Position numbers and translations under genes: made by a program. The notes beneath the pieces are model-generated. The model had not been told where the DNA came from and did no database searches. It saw only the letters and a list, made by a program, of their open reading frames with translations. Shown here in pieces: positions 8,323 to 17,332 of a stretch of 64,000 nucleotides of DNA. Source of the DNA: Rhodocyclaceae bacterium (GTDB taxonomy: Bacteria > Pseudomonadota > Gammaproteobacteria > Burkholderiales > Rhodocyclaceae); contig VIKE01000008.1 of assembly GCA_008080565.1 (NCBI GenBank), positions 62,001 to 126,000 on the forward strand, given 5' to 3'. The stretch's first letter is position 1. Every line of letters starts with the position of its first letter.

Positions 8323-9802
8323 GAGTTGCCTCCAGCAGACCGACAACGGCGACACTGTCCGCCAGGCGTCGGGCAAGTCCAAGGGATTCGAGGCGGCTCA
8401 GAAACCGCTCGCTATTTTCGCTGAGCAAACGCACTGGCACGGTCGCACCGAGATGAGCCAGCAATGCTGCATCCTCGACCCTGCCACCGACAACTATCGC
8501 CCATTTCTGGCGCAGGAGTTCCAGGAAGTCGCGGTATTCCATTGGCTGAGCACTGACATCGATGGTCGAGGCAACTAGAACCTCGAGCGTTCGGTCGGCC
8601 GGATTCAGGCGCTTGTTAGGATTTTTTTGCGTCGGGTACAGAAAACCAGAACGGATACCAAGAAGGCGAAGATAACCATCGAGCCCACGACGAGACGTTC
8701 CCTCTGCCTGGCGAAGGAGTTCTTCTGCCACTTCACGACGGACTTCGTCCAGATCAGTATTGTCTTGGACAATTTCTTCGATACGACGGACCAGCGGATT
8801 GTTCGCCTCCAAGGGCGCCTGCCCGACGCTCTCGAACAAGGAGTTTATCGCCGCCAGCGGAGCGCTCGGCCAGTCCAAAATTTGCTCGGTTAAAAGGTCA
8901 TCCAACACGGAGACCATGTAGTTACAGGCATCATTGATGAGTTGTGTGACGCAGCGCGTACTGGCCTGTGCAATCGCCGAATAGTGGTCGCCCGACGCAT
9001 CCAGCAGGAGAATGCGTGCAGGATGTCCAGCGCGTTCATGTGCCCGGGTTGCCGCGTGCATAAACACTGACAGAGCAGCAAGTAACACGACGCGCTGCAA
9101 ACTCGCAATGGGATTAGGATTGAGTTTCCGTTCGTAGGCACATAAACAATTAGCCGCGGACCGCAACGCTTCTTCCAGAGGCGAATAGCCACTTCCCAAA
9201 TCCTCGGCCATGACGACAGCCGGTTGCCGTTTTTTTGTAGAGTCGACCAAGGGTGCCAACAAGGCTGACAGATCGTCCATATGCGCTGGATCCTTATCAG
9301 GCGAACTCAGTTCTGCCAGCAGGTCAAGGATAGGCAGCCGGACAGCAGCATCGTGAGCACCCCACAAGCGATGCACAAAAGCCCCGGCACCGTCATCCGA
9401 TGGATCGCCAGTAACGGTCAAGGCCGTCGGCGAAGAAAATGACGAAAATTCCGGGGAGTTTCCGAATGCGGCACCATCGGTGCCCAATAGCGTGCGAATC
9501 AGCGGCAAAACCTTGGTCATCAACAAGGACGACTTGATATCTGACGACTGCCCCAAAGCACCCCAGCGATCACGCTGACTATCCAGCATCGAGCGCACGG
9601 CATTGATGCGTGCATCCATACTGTTTTTGGGTAAAGTGGCCACAAACAGTTGCTCGAGCACTGTCATTCGACCAGTGCATTGGTGCTCGCTGCGCATCAG
9701 CGCGTTGGCAATGTGGACCGGCTTTATCTTTGCCTCCATCACCTTGTAGCCATGCCGGCGATGCAGTTCGTCAGTGAGCGCCTTGCGGAGTTGTTTACTC
9801 AT
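8315..9802 (-). CDS. DptG-like middle protein of the candidate defence operon (495 aa)
   Basis: The ATG at 9802 lies 8 bases after the stop of the 13473 gene, and its own stop overlaps the start of the HerA-like gene. The soluble, mostly helical protein has no Walker motif and no catalytic signature. A segment near residues 385-445 (LLGIRSGFLYP, later LEVLVASTID and YRDFLELLRQKWAIVVGG) recalls the C-terminal part of DptG-type proteins and of adaptors next to HerA ATPases. I infer a structural partner between the two ATPases. The similarity is weak and a profile search should decide it. Confidence 0.55.
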   Translation of the reverse strand: MSKQLRKALTDELHRRHGYKVMEAKIKPVHIANALMRSEHQCTGRMTVLEQLFVATLPKNSMDARINAVRSMLDSQRDRWGALGQSSDIKSSLLMTKVLPLIRTLLGTDGAAFGNSPEFSSFSSPTALTVTGDPSDDGAGAFVHRLWGAHDAAVRLPILDLLAELSSPDKDPAHMDDLSALLAPLVDSTKKRQPAVVMAEDLGSGYSPLEEALRSAANCLCAYERKLNPNPIASLQRVVLLAALSVFMHAATRAHERAGHPARILLLDASGDHYSAIAQASTRCVTQLINDACNYMVSVLDDLLTEQILDWPSAPLAAINSLFESVGQAPLEANNPLVRRIEEIVQDNTDLDEVRREVAEELLRQAEGTSRRGLDGYLRLLGIRSGFLYPTQKNPNKRLNPADRTLEVLVASTIDVSAQPMEYRDFLELLRQKWAIVVGGRVEDAALLAHLGATVPVRLLSENSERFLSRLESLGLARRLADSVAVVGLLEATHE

Positions 9803-9810
9803 GGGAAACC

Positions 9811-12800
9811 TCAGTTCGCGGAGTCGTAACGACGATTTACCAGATCAACGACTACCGTCGTTCGCAGTTCGCTCTGCGGGTCTACGACATCCACCGTACG
9901 GACATCGGAACTCTTATCTCCGTACTGCGAGAGAGTGTCATTGAATTGACCCAGTCGCCGGCTGATCTCGCTTTGCCCATCGGCAATCGAGCCATGCAGC
10001 AGACCTTCCAGCAGTTCGGTATCCACGACCAGCCTCGCAAATCGTGGATCGTCCGCCGAGGCAAGCAAAAGGTGGCCGGTCGGCTGCTCGCCAAACGCCT
10101 TTCTCAGCACCGGTGCTAACTCCTGCTTGTAGAGCCGCAGGCGGTTTCGGTTGACTGCCAGGCCGGAAACCATGGCCTGACTTCTTGATCTTGGTTGGTA
10201 TGAAAGGCGTGTCCACAACCGCAGGGCATCCCCCTTGGACTCCCCTCCGCGATTCCACCAGCGGTTGATTAACGTAATCAACCGGCTGAGCCGGATCGCC
10301 ATCGCGACTGACGTATCCTGTAGTTCCTCAAATAACCGATTTGCCTCGGAGAAATCGAGGAGGTGTCCTTCCTTGTGTTCGAAATACCAGCGGCGCTTGA
10401 GGGCAGTGAATTCATCGGCCAAGTTGCGTTGCTCCCGCTCGGCAAGTTCGTCGAGGTTACGCTGCAGCGCCGGTAGCATCGAATTTCCGGCGAAGTCGGA
10501 AGGATTGAAAATTCCCCGCCACAAGTTCTCGTCGATCTGCGGGTTCGTTTGCTTCAGCGGATCGATCCCGCGTGACAACAATTCAAAAATAGCCCCTTCG
10601 CCTTCGAAGGCGTTCCAGTAATAACGCGTTTCCTCACTGGTCCCCAACTCCTTCAGTTCTTCACACGTCTTTCCGGCAAACAAAGCGTAGGAGACGAAAG
10701 CCAGTGCCTCGCGAAACGTCACCTTCGCGCCGGTTTTTCCGACCGTCGTCAGTAACTTGACCATGCGCTGGCGCGGCAACTCTGAGCGCAGCATGGTCCG
10801 ATTGTAGGTCACGGCGCAGGTCGTGTTTGCTCGGCAGTTGCTGCACCCTTGGTACCAGTGGTCATCGGTCAACTTCTCGATAATCGCGGCAATGAGGTCA
10901 GCGGACAACACACGGCGGTGACTCAAGTCGACAATGACGGGTTCGCCAGCGGATGGTTTCCAGTTCTCGGCATCACCAGTCTGCAAACTTTCGAGCGGCT
11001 TGTAGCCAACAAGGCGCAGCAACTGCCCTCGAATATCTTCCAGCCAGGGATGAGTCTGACGGTGTTCCCGAACCAGGTCCACCAGCGGCCCCTCATTGAT
11101 CGCGATACAGAACGGGCGTTTCTCGTCTCGCGCAAGTTGCCAGCGCGCTGCGATATCCGCTGAAGTCAGTTCGCTTGCATCGGTGACCACTTCGGCCCCC
11201 TTCAATTCCTTCCTCATGAGAAGAATCGCATGGGTCTTGCCGTCGCCAGCGTTGCCAGTAATGACCACCGAACCGCCGTTGCGGACTACCTTGCGTACAA
11301 CCTCCTCAAGATTGGTCTTGATATTCAACTCTTTTAACCGAGTGAGGCTGACGTGATCGCTGAACGCGCTCTCGTTTCGGTACAGCAGCCGAATAAACTG
11401 TAGCCGTTCGTCGGTCATGATTTCGGTCTGCATGTCGATCCTATCTCCTTTGACTGTTCTGAACGGCAGTTGACCTTGCGGTGCAGAATCGGCCGGTCGC
11501 TCGGGTATCAATCGTGAAACACGCTCGGTCAGTGGCGTCGACTTGGCGACTGCCTCCAGGGATGGGAGGTGATCGAGACGAGAAGCAAGCCATCGCTGAA
11601 TCCAGTAACTGCCGATGCTCTGCTCAGCACCAGCCTCGGATGGGTCAATGGCGTAGGTAGGTTCTTCGTCGATGCCCAGAAGCACACGAGGAAGGTTTTT
11701 GACCAGGGGGACACCGTAGATGATGCGTGGGGAACCATGCTGCAGCAGATTGGTTTGATTCAGGCCAAGACCTGTAAATCCTTCGCGCAACTGCCGAAGT
11801 TTCGGGCTTTGGCCTTCACCAAACACAAAATTGACATTGCGAAAACCGACGGCTGCCTCCGCAATCGCGGCCAGGCCGAGTTCGGTTTCAGCCGACAGAT
11901 TTGGGGAGCCAAAGCCTTCGGTTCGTCCAAGTTGGGTATATTCAATACTCGACGATTGACCAGGGACGGTCCCCGGGGGCAATTTCACCCGGTTGTATTG
12001 CGACGAGTGGTCCGTATAAAGGCTGGTCGTACCAAGAAAAGCCAGATGCGGTTCTTTGCTGATGGGACGTCCGGCCATCTGGCTGGCAATGATGCTCACC
12101 ATTCCCTCGTAGCGCTCCCGATAGTCGTTTACTACACGGGGACTCATCATCATGAGGCAGACGAGTTTACCACCCAGCAAATGATTGTATGGCGCAACAG
12201 CGCCGCACACGGTCAGTTCCATCATGCTGGTTGCGGAATAGCGTTTCTTGATCTGCTTCAGGGCTACATTCAGTGCCCAGGTTCCGTAGTCGGTTGCCGC
12301 CAGGTCACGAAGGCTGCAACGCCAAGTCGCGATCGTGCGGTAGGCACGCAAAATTTCGCGGGTCGCACGCGCTCTCTTCGAACGGAATAGAGGGGTTTTG
12401 GTCAGGTGGACTAGCCGCTCAGGAGCCAGGTCTTCGACCCTCTTATTGGCATTTTCGTCGTCACCTTTGAGCGAATCCGCACGGTCGCGGATCGAATCCT
12501 GCTCAATCACTGCCAGCCGACTCAGTGTCTCGTCGTCCACACTGTGGTCAATTCGACGGGCAACCGGCAGATCGTCCCGATAAATTTGCTCAAAGTCCTG
12601 CTCAAGTCGCCCCCGCAGCGCTCGAAGCACTTCGCTATCGGTAAATTCACCACGATCGCAAAGACCCAACATACCTTCGAGCGTCCAGCCAAGGGCCAGA
12701 TCTCGGGGTGTCAATTGCATCACGGTATTGCCCAGCGCAGTGATGCCGATAACAGGATGGTTCGGCTGCGCAGCATCCCGAACCAGATAGAACAGATTGC

Positions 12801-13473
12801 GTCCGGGTGACGAACGATACCGCGTACTCCAACTGTGTCGGAAGTAGCGCCAGATATCAATCAAGCGGATATTCGTGAATTCGTCCCGTTCGTCACTGAC
12901 CAGTTGCAGGTACGGCTGACAGACGCGCTCAAGTAATGCCGCGCGCTGTTCCTTCGGCATAGCCGCGATGGGACGAAGTTGCTCGGCAAGCCGACGTCCA
13001 TCCGCGATCAACTCAGTGACGGGCTTACACGTCGAATACTTCGAAGGCCGCTCCATCGTGAAGAGAAACCGTCGGTGCGAGTCGTCAAGAAGTTGGTCAT
13101 CTCGCCCATAGAGCAACTGCTGTCTAATAAAGGCCTTGCGTGCCACCCGGTCCTTTGGAGTGGGTGGGCGAACATAAATATGGTGTGCATTGACAAGAAC
13201 CTCCCAGCCAATGTGCAGCAAATCCCGCAACAGGGTTGCCGAAACCCGCGTCTTCAATGCTTGCGTTCCCTGCGCCTGTGCATTGGCGAACGCCGACAGC
13301 CTTACTACCGCTTCCTCATGGGGAAGCTTCGCAAGGCGCCTGAGCATCGAATAAGCAGTTCCGTCATCATCGATGCTAGGCATGAACAAACGCCAGTCAT
13401 CATCTTGAGGAACGCTTCGTGAATTTGTTTCGGGAGCGCGGGGCTTCGAAGGTTGAGAAACAGTAATCTCCAA
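9811..13473 (-). CDS. DUF4338-like / DptF-like ATPase fusion (1220 aa)
   Basis: The ATG at 13473 (MEITVSQPSK) opens a two-part protein. Residues about 230-560 match the pattern of DUF4338, the domain of Druantia DruA: HPVIGITALGNTV, RDLALGW, PYNHLLGGKLVCLM and TTSLYTDHSSQYNR are all visible. Residues about 700-1220 form a P-loop ATPase: Walker A GNAGDGKTH near 740, then a cysteine cluster CSNCRANTTC near 880 that may bind zinc, as in DptF-type proteins. It heads a three-gene run with 8-base spacing or overlap. The DruA-like sensor joined to a DptF-like motor is unusual. Action against foreign DNA is inferred. Confidence 0.7.
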   Translation of the reverse strand: MEITVSQPSKPRAPETNSRSVPQDDDWRLFMPSIDDDGTAYSMLRRLAKLPHEEAVVRLSAFANAQAQGTQALKTRVSATLLRDLLHIGWEVLVNAHHIYVRPPTPKDRVARKAFIRQQLLYGRDDQLLDDSHRRFLFTMERPSKYSTCKPVTELIADGRRLAEQLRPIAAMPKEQRAALLERVCQPYLQLVSDERDEFTNIRLIDIWRYFRHSWSTRYRSSPGRNLFYLVRDAAQPNHPVIGITALGNTVMQLTPRDLALGWTLEGMLGLCDRGEFTDSEVLRALRGRLEQDFEQIYRDDLPVARRIDHSVDDETLSRLAVIEQDSIRDRADSLKGDDENANKRVEDLAPERLVHLTKTPLFRSKRARATREILRAYRTIATWRCSLRDLAATDYGTWALNVALKQIKKRYSATSMMELTVCGAVAPYNHLLGGKLVCLMMMSPRVVNDYRERYEGMVSIIASQMAGRPISKEPHLAFLGTTSLYTDHSSQYNRVKLPPGTVPGQSSSIEYTQLGRTEGFGSPNLSAETELGLAAIAEAAVGFRNVNFVFGEGQSPKLRQLREGFTGLGLNQTNLLQHGSPRIIYGVPLVKNLPRVLLGIDEEPTYAIDPSEAGAEQSIGSYWIQRWLASRLDHLPSLEAVAKSTPLTERVSRLIPERPADSAPQGQLPFRTVKGDRIDMQTEIMTDERLQFIRLLYRNESAFSDHVSLTRLKELNIKTNLEEVVRKVVRNGGSVVITGNAGDGKTHAILLMRKELKGAEVVTDASELTSADIAARWQLARDEKRPFCIAINEGPLVDLVREHRQTHPWLEDIRGQLLRLVGYKPLESLQTGDAENWKPSAGEPVIVDLSHRRVLSADLIAAIIEKLTDDHWYQGCSNCRANTTCAVTYNRTMLRSELPRQRMVKLLTTVGKTGAKVTFREALAFVSYALFAGKTCEELKELGTSEETRYYWNAFEGEGAIFELLSRGIDPLKQTNPQIDENLWRGIFNPSDFAGNSMLPALQRNLDELAEREQRNLADEFTALKRRWYFEHKEGHLLDFSEANRLFEELQDTSVAMAIRLSRLITLINRWWNRGGESKGDALRLWTRLSYQPRSRSQAMVSGLAVNRNRLRLYKQELAPVLRKAFGEQPTGHLLLASADDPRFARLVVDTELLEGLLHGSIADGQSEISRRLGQFNDTLSQYGDKSSDVRTVDVVDPQSELRTTVVVDLVNRRYDSAN

Positions 13474-13617
13474 AATATTCTTCTTTAGCAGGCGGCGACG
13501 TCGAATGAGTCACACCAACCCACCTGGGTTATCTCATTTCGAACAGTGGCTGTGCTAGACATGTACTTAGCGGGTGATTCAAATTCCATATTTCATTCCA
13601 AATTTTCTTTGCCGACT

Positions 13618-14526
13618 TCAAGCATCAGCCAGGGCTCTTTCGGTGTTTGGATAGCCTGGTGCTAGAGCAGCACTTTCCACACCATAAAGTGTTTGCGGAT
13701 TTCTCAGCCATAGGTGGTGGGAGACGGGGTCAAGAGAGTGATCAGGCGAGGAATCAATAGACCAGCGGCGCAGTATGTAGCCGGCCACAGCTGCTCGCAC
13801 CTTTACACGTACGACGCCATCCTGCATCCCGTAGTCGGCTTCTATCGCCTTGGACCAGGTAATTCCAGGATGCGGCACTAGTTCCAATTCGAGGATGCGC
13901 GCCCACTGCTCATCGGCCACCAAGAGTTCACACTCCCCGACTCTGGCGGTCAATTCTCGAAACTTCGTGATCCTGGTCAGGACGAAATCGCCAAATCTTT
14001 CCTTGCTCCGGTCAAACGCCCGCACATGCCAACGCAGTCCATCATCGGCCAGAGCCACCGGCACGATCTCACGACGCGTTGGTCCTGACTTCAAGGAAAG
14101 ATAATTGATACGTAATGCCCGTTTTGCGCACAAAGCACGCGTCACCGCGGCAAGCGTCGACAAGTCGAGTTTTCGCAGACTCCCCGGCCCTTCGCAGGGT
14201 GCAACTTGCTTTAGCTTCACATCCAAGCCGTCACCAAAACCCTGCTGAAGCCAAGTCAATACCCGCTCAGCTTGGAACTCGAATAGCGGTTTGTATTCAG
14301 CCGTTGGTCGATAGCACCGGGCAGCAGCGTCATAGTCGAGGTTGTTAGGAGCCAGATCGCGATACGCGCTCAGATCCCTGGACGAAGCTGCCGGCTTGAT
14401 ACCAAAACGAGCTTCGATTTCCGAACGCCGGATTTCACCCGTGAAAAAGGCACGCATTTCCAGCGAAGCCAGTCGTTCACGTTGTGCCTGCGAAAGATCT
14501 TGGATACTGCTCTTGGCGGTAGGCAT
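13618..14526 (-). CDS. WYL-domain transcriptional regulator of the defence locus (CapW/BrxR type)
   Basis: A protein of 302 aa with ATG at 14526. The N-terminal 80 residues look like a winged-helix (RRSEIEARFGIKPAASSRDL). Residues about 125-215 form the WYL domain, including ALRINYLSLKSG, REIVPVALADDGLRWHVRAF and GDFVLTRI. A C-terminal extension follows. This order matches CapW/BrxR repressors found upstream of CBASS, BREX and other defence loci. It is separated from the operon start at 13473 by 144 bases, which may hold a promoter. A perfect inverted repeat 60 bases upstream of its own start is a likely operator, so autorepression is expected. Confidence 0.8.
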   Translation of the reverse strand: MPTAKSSIQDLSQAQRERLASLEMRAFFTGEIRRSEIEARFGIKPAASSRDLSAYRDLAPNNLDYDAAARCYRPTAEYKPLFEFQAERVLTWLQQGFGDGLDVKLKQVAPCEGPGSLRKLDLSTLAAVTRALCAKRALRINYLSLKSGPTRREIVPVALADDGLRWHVRAFDRSKERFGDFVLTRITKFRELTARVGECELLVADEQWARILELELVPHPGITWSKAIEADYGMQDGVVRVKVRAAVAGYILRRWSIDSSPDHSLDPVSHHLWLRNPQTLYGVESAALAPGYPNTERALADA

Positions 14527-14585
14527 TTATCGCTATTCTGCAGGCTCGGTCGAAAGGGCTGATAGATCAAGAAGACTGATGTTGC

Positions 14586-14602
14586 TTCATCATTTTGATG
14601 AA
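14586..14602. promoter_or_regulatory. Palindromic operator candidate for the WYL regulator
   Basis: TTCATCA-TTT-TGATGAA is a perfect 7-base inverted repeat in the AT-rich 270-base gap between the SbcC-like and WYL genes, 60 bases before the WYL ATG and beside TATTATAC, a -10-like sequence. CapW/BrxR proteins bind such repeats at their own promoters. No second copy was seen before 13473. Confidence 0.6.
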
Positions 14603-14796
14603 TATTATACACGGGCATGCTCAATGAATTCGCGCGACCGGGGGTAAGCGAGGAAGGACTGAGAGATCTTGGATGAACGGGTGTCGGCCGCACCCGGTCG
14701 CAAAGGGCATAGCGAATCGAAAAGTGCATGGACCTGAAAAAACAGGTTCGGCAGACCAGCCCTAGTCTTAGCGAAAATAACGAAGTGACTTGTGCA

Positions 14797-17265
14797 TCAC
14801 GCTAATTGTTGGCTTCTTGACAACTCCGCATAGATTTCCAAATCGATCGCTGCATCAGCCATGGCGGTCAGTTCCGGGGCCTGGGAAACAAAGAACTCCC
14901 GCTTATAGCCACCCAATCGAAGCACCGCCCGTTTCATCGCCATGAACATGCGCTTGCGCTCTGGGTCCAGCGGCCCATCGGCTTCGTCTGAGAACAAGGC
15001 GCCATAACGGCGGCCCGTGTTCTGTGCAAGGTACAGCGCCACTGCCCGGATCAGGCACTCGTTGATCCACACCCGTTCGCCACCGCTCATCAGGCTGACG
15101 CTCTTGCTTTCGCCAGAGTCGCCGTCGTATACTTGGATGTCGAAACCTTCCTTCTGTTCGCCCTTGACGGTCTCCACCTGCGTCAGGATGGAGACCGTGA
15201 AACGGGAACCGTAGGAAGCAAGCAGCAGATCGTTGGCCAGCCCCGCCAAGGCTGGCCCGGCATCGTCGATGGCCAGGGCGATCAAGCCATCATTGCTCAT
15301 GCACTTGGCGAACAAGTTCCAGTTGCCCAACTCGCATTGGACCTTGGCGATACGGCTCGCCACCTGTGCCTGGCGAGTAGCCAAAACTGTTGCCTGCTGC
15401 GTCAGGACCGCGAAGTTTTCAGCACCCCGCACAGCGCTCAGGTAATTCTGTTCGGCGGCAGCGACCGACTGTGCCGCTTCGTCCATTTTTATGCGCGATT
15501 CGCTCAAACGCTGCTCGTCGTAGGGTGGAGGCAAGGCCGCCAACGTCTGCTTGAGTCGGTCCAGCGTGGCGCGGTAGTGCTTGGCCTGTTGTTCGTGTTG
15601 GGCCGCAATCGCCTGCCGCGCGGTGCCGATTTGTTGGCGCTCGGCCAACTCATCCGGTGTTTCCGTCCGTTGCTGACCGGACGATGTTTCGCTGCCCAAC
15701 GCCGTCAGTTCCGCCTCAATCTCGGTAAATGTGTTCTTCGCCCGGGCCTGCTCTCCCGCCTTGGCTGCCTGTAGCGCATACCGCGAGTTTCTCGCGCCGG
15801 CCACCTCGGCACGATGTTCGGCCCACGCCAGGTTCTGGGGCGCGGCGGCAATCCCTTCGTGCTGCACGCTGAGCGCCGCCAATTCCTCTTGTGCCGCTAC
15901 CTTTTGGTCTGCCAGGCGCTTGATGACTGCCTGGGCATCGGGAACCAGTTCCTGGGCTTCCCGCGCATCCCCCAAGAGCTGGCATTGCCCCTGCAGATCG
16001 GTACCGGCGCAAGGCACCACCCCAGTAAGGCCGAAGCGCCGCGCCAATTCTTCGGCTTTGAGTGCCGCCTGTCCGGCTTCGTGCTCAATCCCGGATAATC
16101 TTTGCCGGACTAGATGCTCGGAAGCTTGGCATTGGGTCAGGCGCTGGGTCTGCTGGCGCCAGTGGCCGACCTGAGCCAGGCGCAGCGTCAGGACTTGTTC
16201 GGCCATGGGCAGACGGGACTCGGCATGCCGTACGGTCGGTGCACAGGCCAACACCTTGAGGCATTGTTGGCGCTGATTGTGCAAAGCCTGCCGGCGATTA
16301 CGCTCCTGGATCAGGCGTTGCGCGATACGCTGCTCCAGTCGTTCCAGGCGCTGAGACTCGCCCAACTCCTGGGTCTTCAAGGCTTCAATGGCCTCGGTGC
16401 CAGCCTGGATCACCGCACTGCATTCGCCCTGAAGCTGCGTCCGGCGCAGTTCAACACTCTGTGAGTGCTCCCGTTCAGCCGCCAATTGCGCATGCTGGCT
16501 TCGGGCAGTCTCCAGGGCGGACTGCGCCCCTTGGCGTGCTGTCAGACTCTGGGCAACGCGGCCCGCAGCGCCTTCAAGGCGTCGCTGCTCCCCGGCGATG
16601 CGTTGCGCATCATCATCCAAGCCGGACTGCTCCTGCCGAATCGCCGTCAGACCAAGTTTGAGTAGACGCACTATTTCAGCCGCCTTCTGGCCCAACGCCC
16701 GGATTTCCTCCTGCCCCAACAGATCGGCCAGCAGGGTCTTGATCTCGGCATTGCGGTAGGCACTCAACTGCCGTTTACCCTGAGCGGAGAACACCGACGT
16801 GAAGAAGGTGTCGGCATTGCCGCAGATCGCCTCGACGCACCGGGTATAGGTCTCTACCTTGCCGTCCGCGACGGTACCATCTTCCAATACCATGGGTTTC
16901 CATGCACCGTCAGCAGAAAGGGCAAACAAGAATGCTTCGGTCTTGCGCCGGCCGTTGAGGCGGATCACCACATGCGAACGGTAGGTTCGGCCAGCATGGG
17001 ACCACACCAGGTCCTTCTCGTTTTCTGGGAGGCAGACATGGTCGTAATAGGAAAAGCCACCCGGGCCCGCCGCCGCCCGCGAGGGCATGGTCAGATAGGG
17101 GTGCATATTCTCCATCACCGTGGTCTTGCCGCGCCCGTTGGCACCGGCAATGGCAACCAGTTCGGCACCGTCGGCCAGTTGCTCGAAATCCAGGGAGAGG
17201 ACATCGCATCCCAGGCCGGCGCGAATTCCACGAAAACCTTTGAGGGTGAGTGAAAGCGGTTGCAT
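14797..17265 (-). CDS. SbcC/Rad50-like ATPase
   Basis: A protein of 822 aa with ATG at 17265 behind AGGAGA. It has an N-terminal Walker A, GANGRGKTT (about residues 41-49), then long coiled-coil arms of Q/E/R/A-rich sequence. In the middle CAGTDLQGQC replaces the usual CxxC zinc hook. The C-terminal ABC signature and Walker B are VSLMSGGERVW and ALFSDEADGPLDPERKRM. SbcC/Rad50 works with an SbcD/Mre11 nuclease on DNA ends and hairpins, and such a partner is encoded just upstream at 18628. It is shorter than chromosomal SbcC (about 1,000 aa) and lies among element genes, so an element-borne copy acting in its recombination or in defence is inferred. Confidence 0.75.
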   Translation of the reverse strand: MQPLSLTLKGFRGIRAGLGCDVLSLDFEQLADGAELVAIAGANGRGKTTVMENMHPYLTMPSRAAAGPGGFSYYDHVCLPENEKDLVWSHAGRTYRSHVVIRLNGRRKTEAFLFALSADGAWKPMVLEDGTVADGKVETYTRCVEAICGNADTFFTSVFSAQGKRQLSAYRNAEIKTLLADLLGQEEIRALGQKAAEIVRLLKLGLTAIRQEQSGLDDDAQRIAGEQRRLEGAAGRVAQSLTARQGAQSALETARSQHAQLAAEREHSQSVELRRTQLQGECSAVIQAGTEAIEALKTQELGESQRLERLEQRIAQRLIQERNRRQALHNQRQQCLKVLACAPTVRHAESRLPMAEQVLTLRLAQVGHWRQQTQRLTQCQASEHLVRQRLSGIEHEAGQAALKAEELARRFGLTGVVPCAGTDLQGQCQLLGDAREAQELVPDAQAVIKRLADQKVAAQEELAALSVQHEGIAAAPQNLAWAEHRAEVAGARNSRYALQAAKAGEQARAKNTFTEIEAELTALGSETSSGQQRTETPDELAERQQIGTARQAIAAQHEQQAKHYRATLDRLKQTLAALPPPYDEQRLSESRIKMDEAAQSVAAAEQNYLSAVRGAENFAVLTQQATVLATRQAQVASRIAKVQCELGNWNLFAKCMSNDGLIALAIDDAGPALAGLANDLLLASYGSRFTVSILTQVETVKGEQKEGFDIQVYDGDSGESKSVSLMSGGERVWINECLIRAVALYLAQNTGRRYGALFSDEADGPLDPERKRMFMAMKRAVLRLGGYKREFFVSQAPELTAMADAAIDLEIYAELSRSQQLA

Positions 17266-17332
17266 AAATGGTCTCCTACAAGGTCACCAGAACAGTCTGC
17301 GACACAAATAATGGTCGGCAAGCCTGCTCAGG

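Noticed and set aside
8323..8382. Extension of the HerA-like gene to 8382
   Set aside because: The added 20 residues overlap the upstream gene and have no ribosome-binding site; ATG 8322 has GGAGGC at the right distance.
3637..13473. Complete Dnd/DptFGH phosphorothioation restriction system
   Set aside because: No dndABCDE genes are present in the window and the first protein carries a DUF4338 domain not found in DptF.
3637..13473. Druantia system
   Set aside because: There is no DruE-type DEAD-box helicase; only the DUF4338 part is shared.
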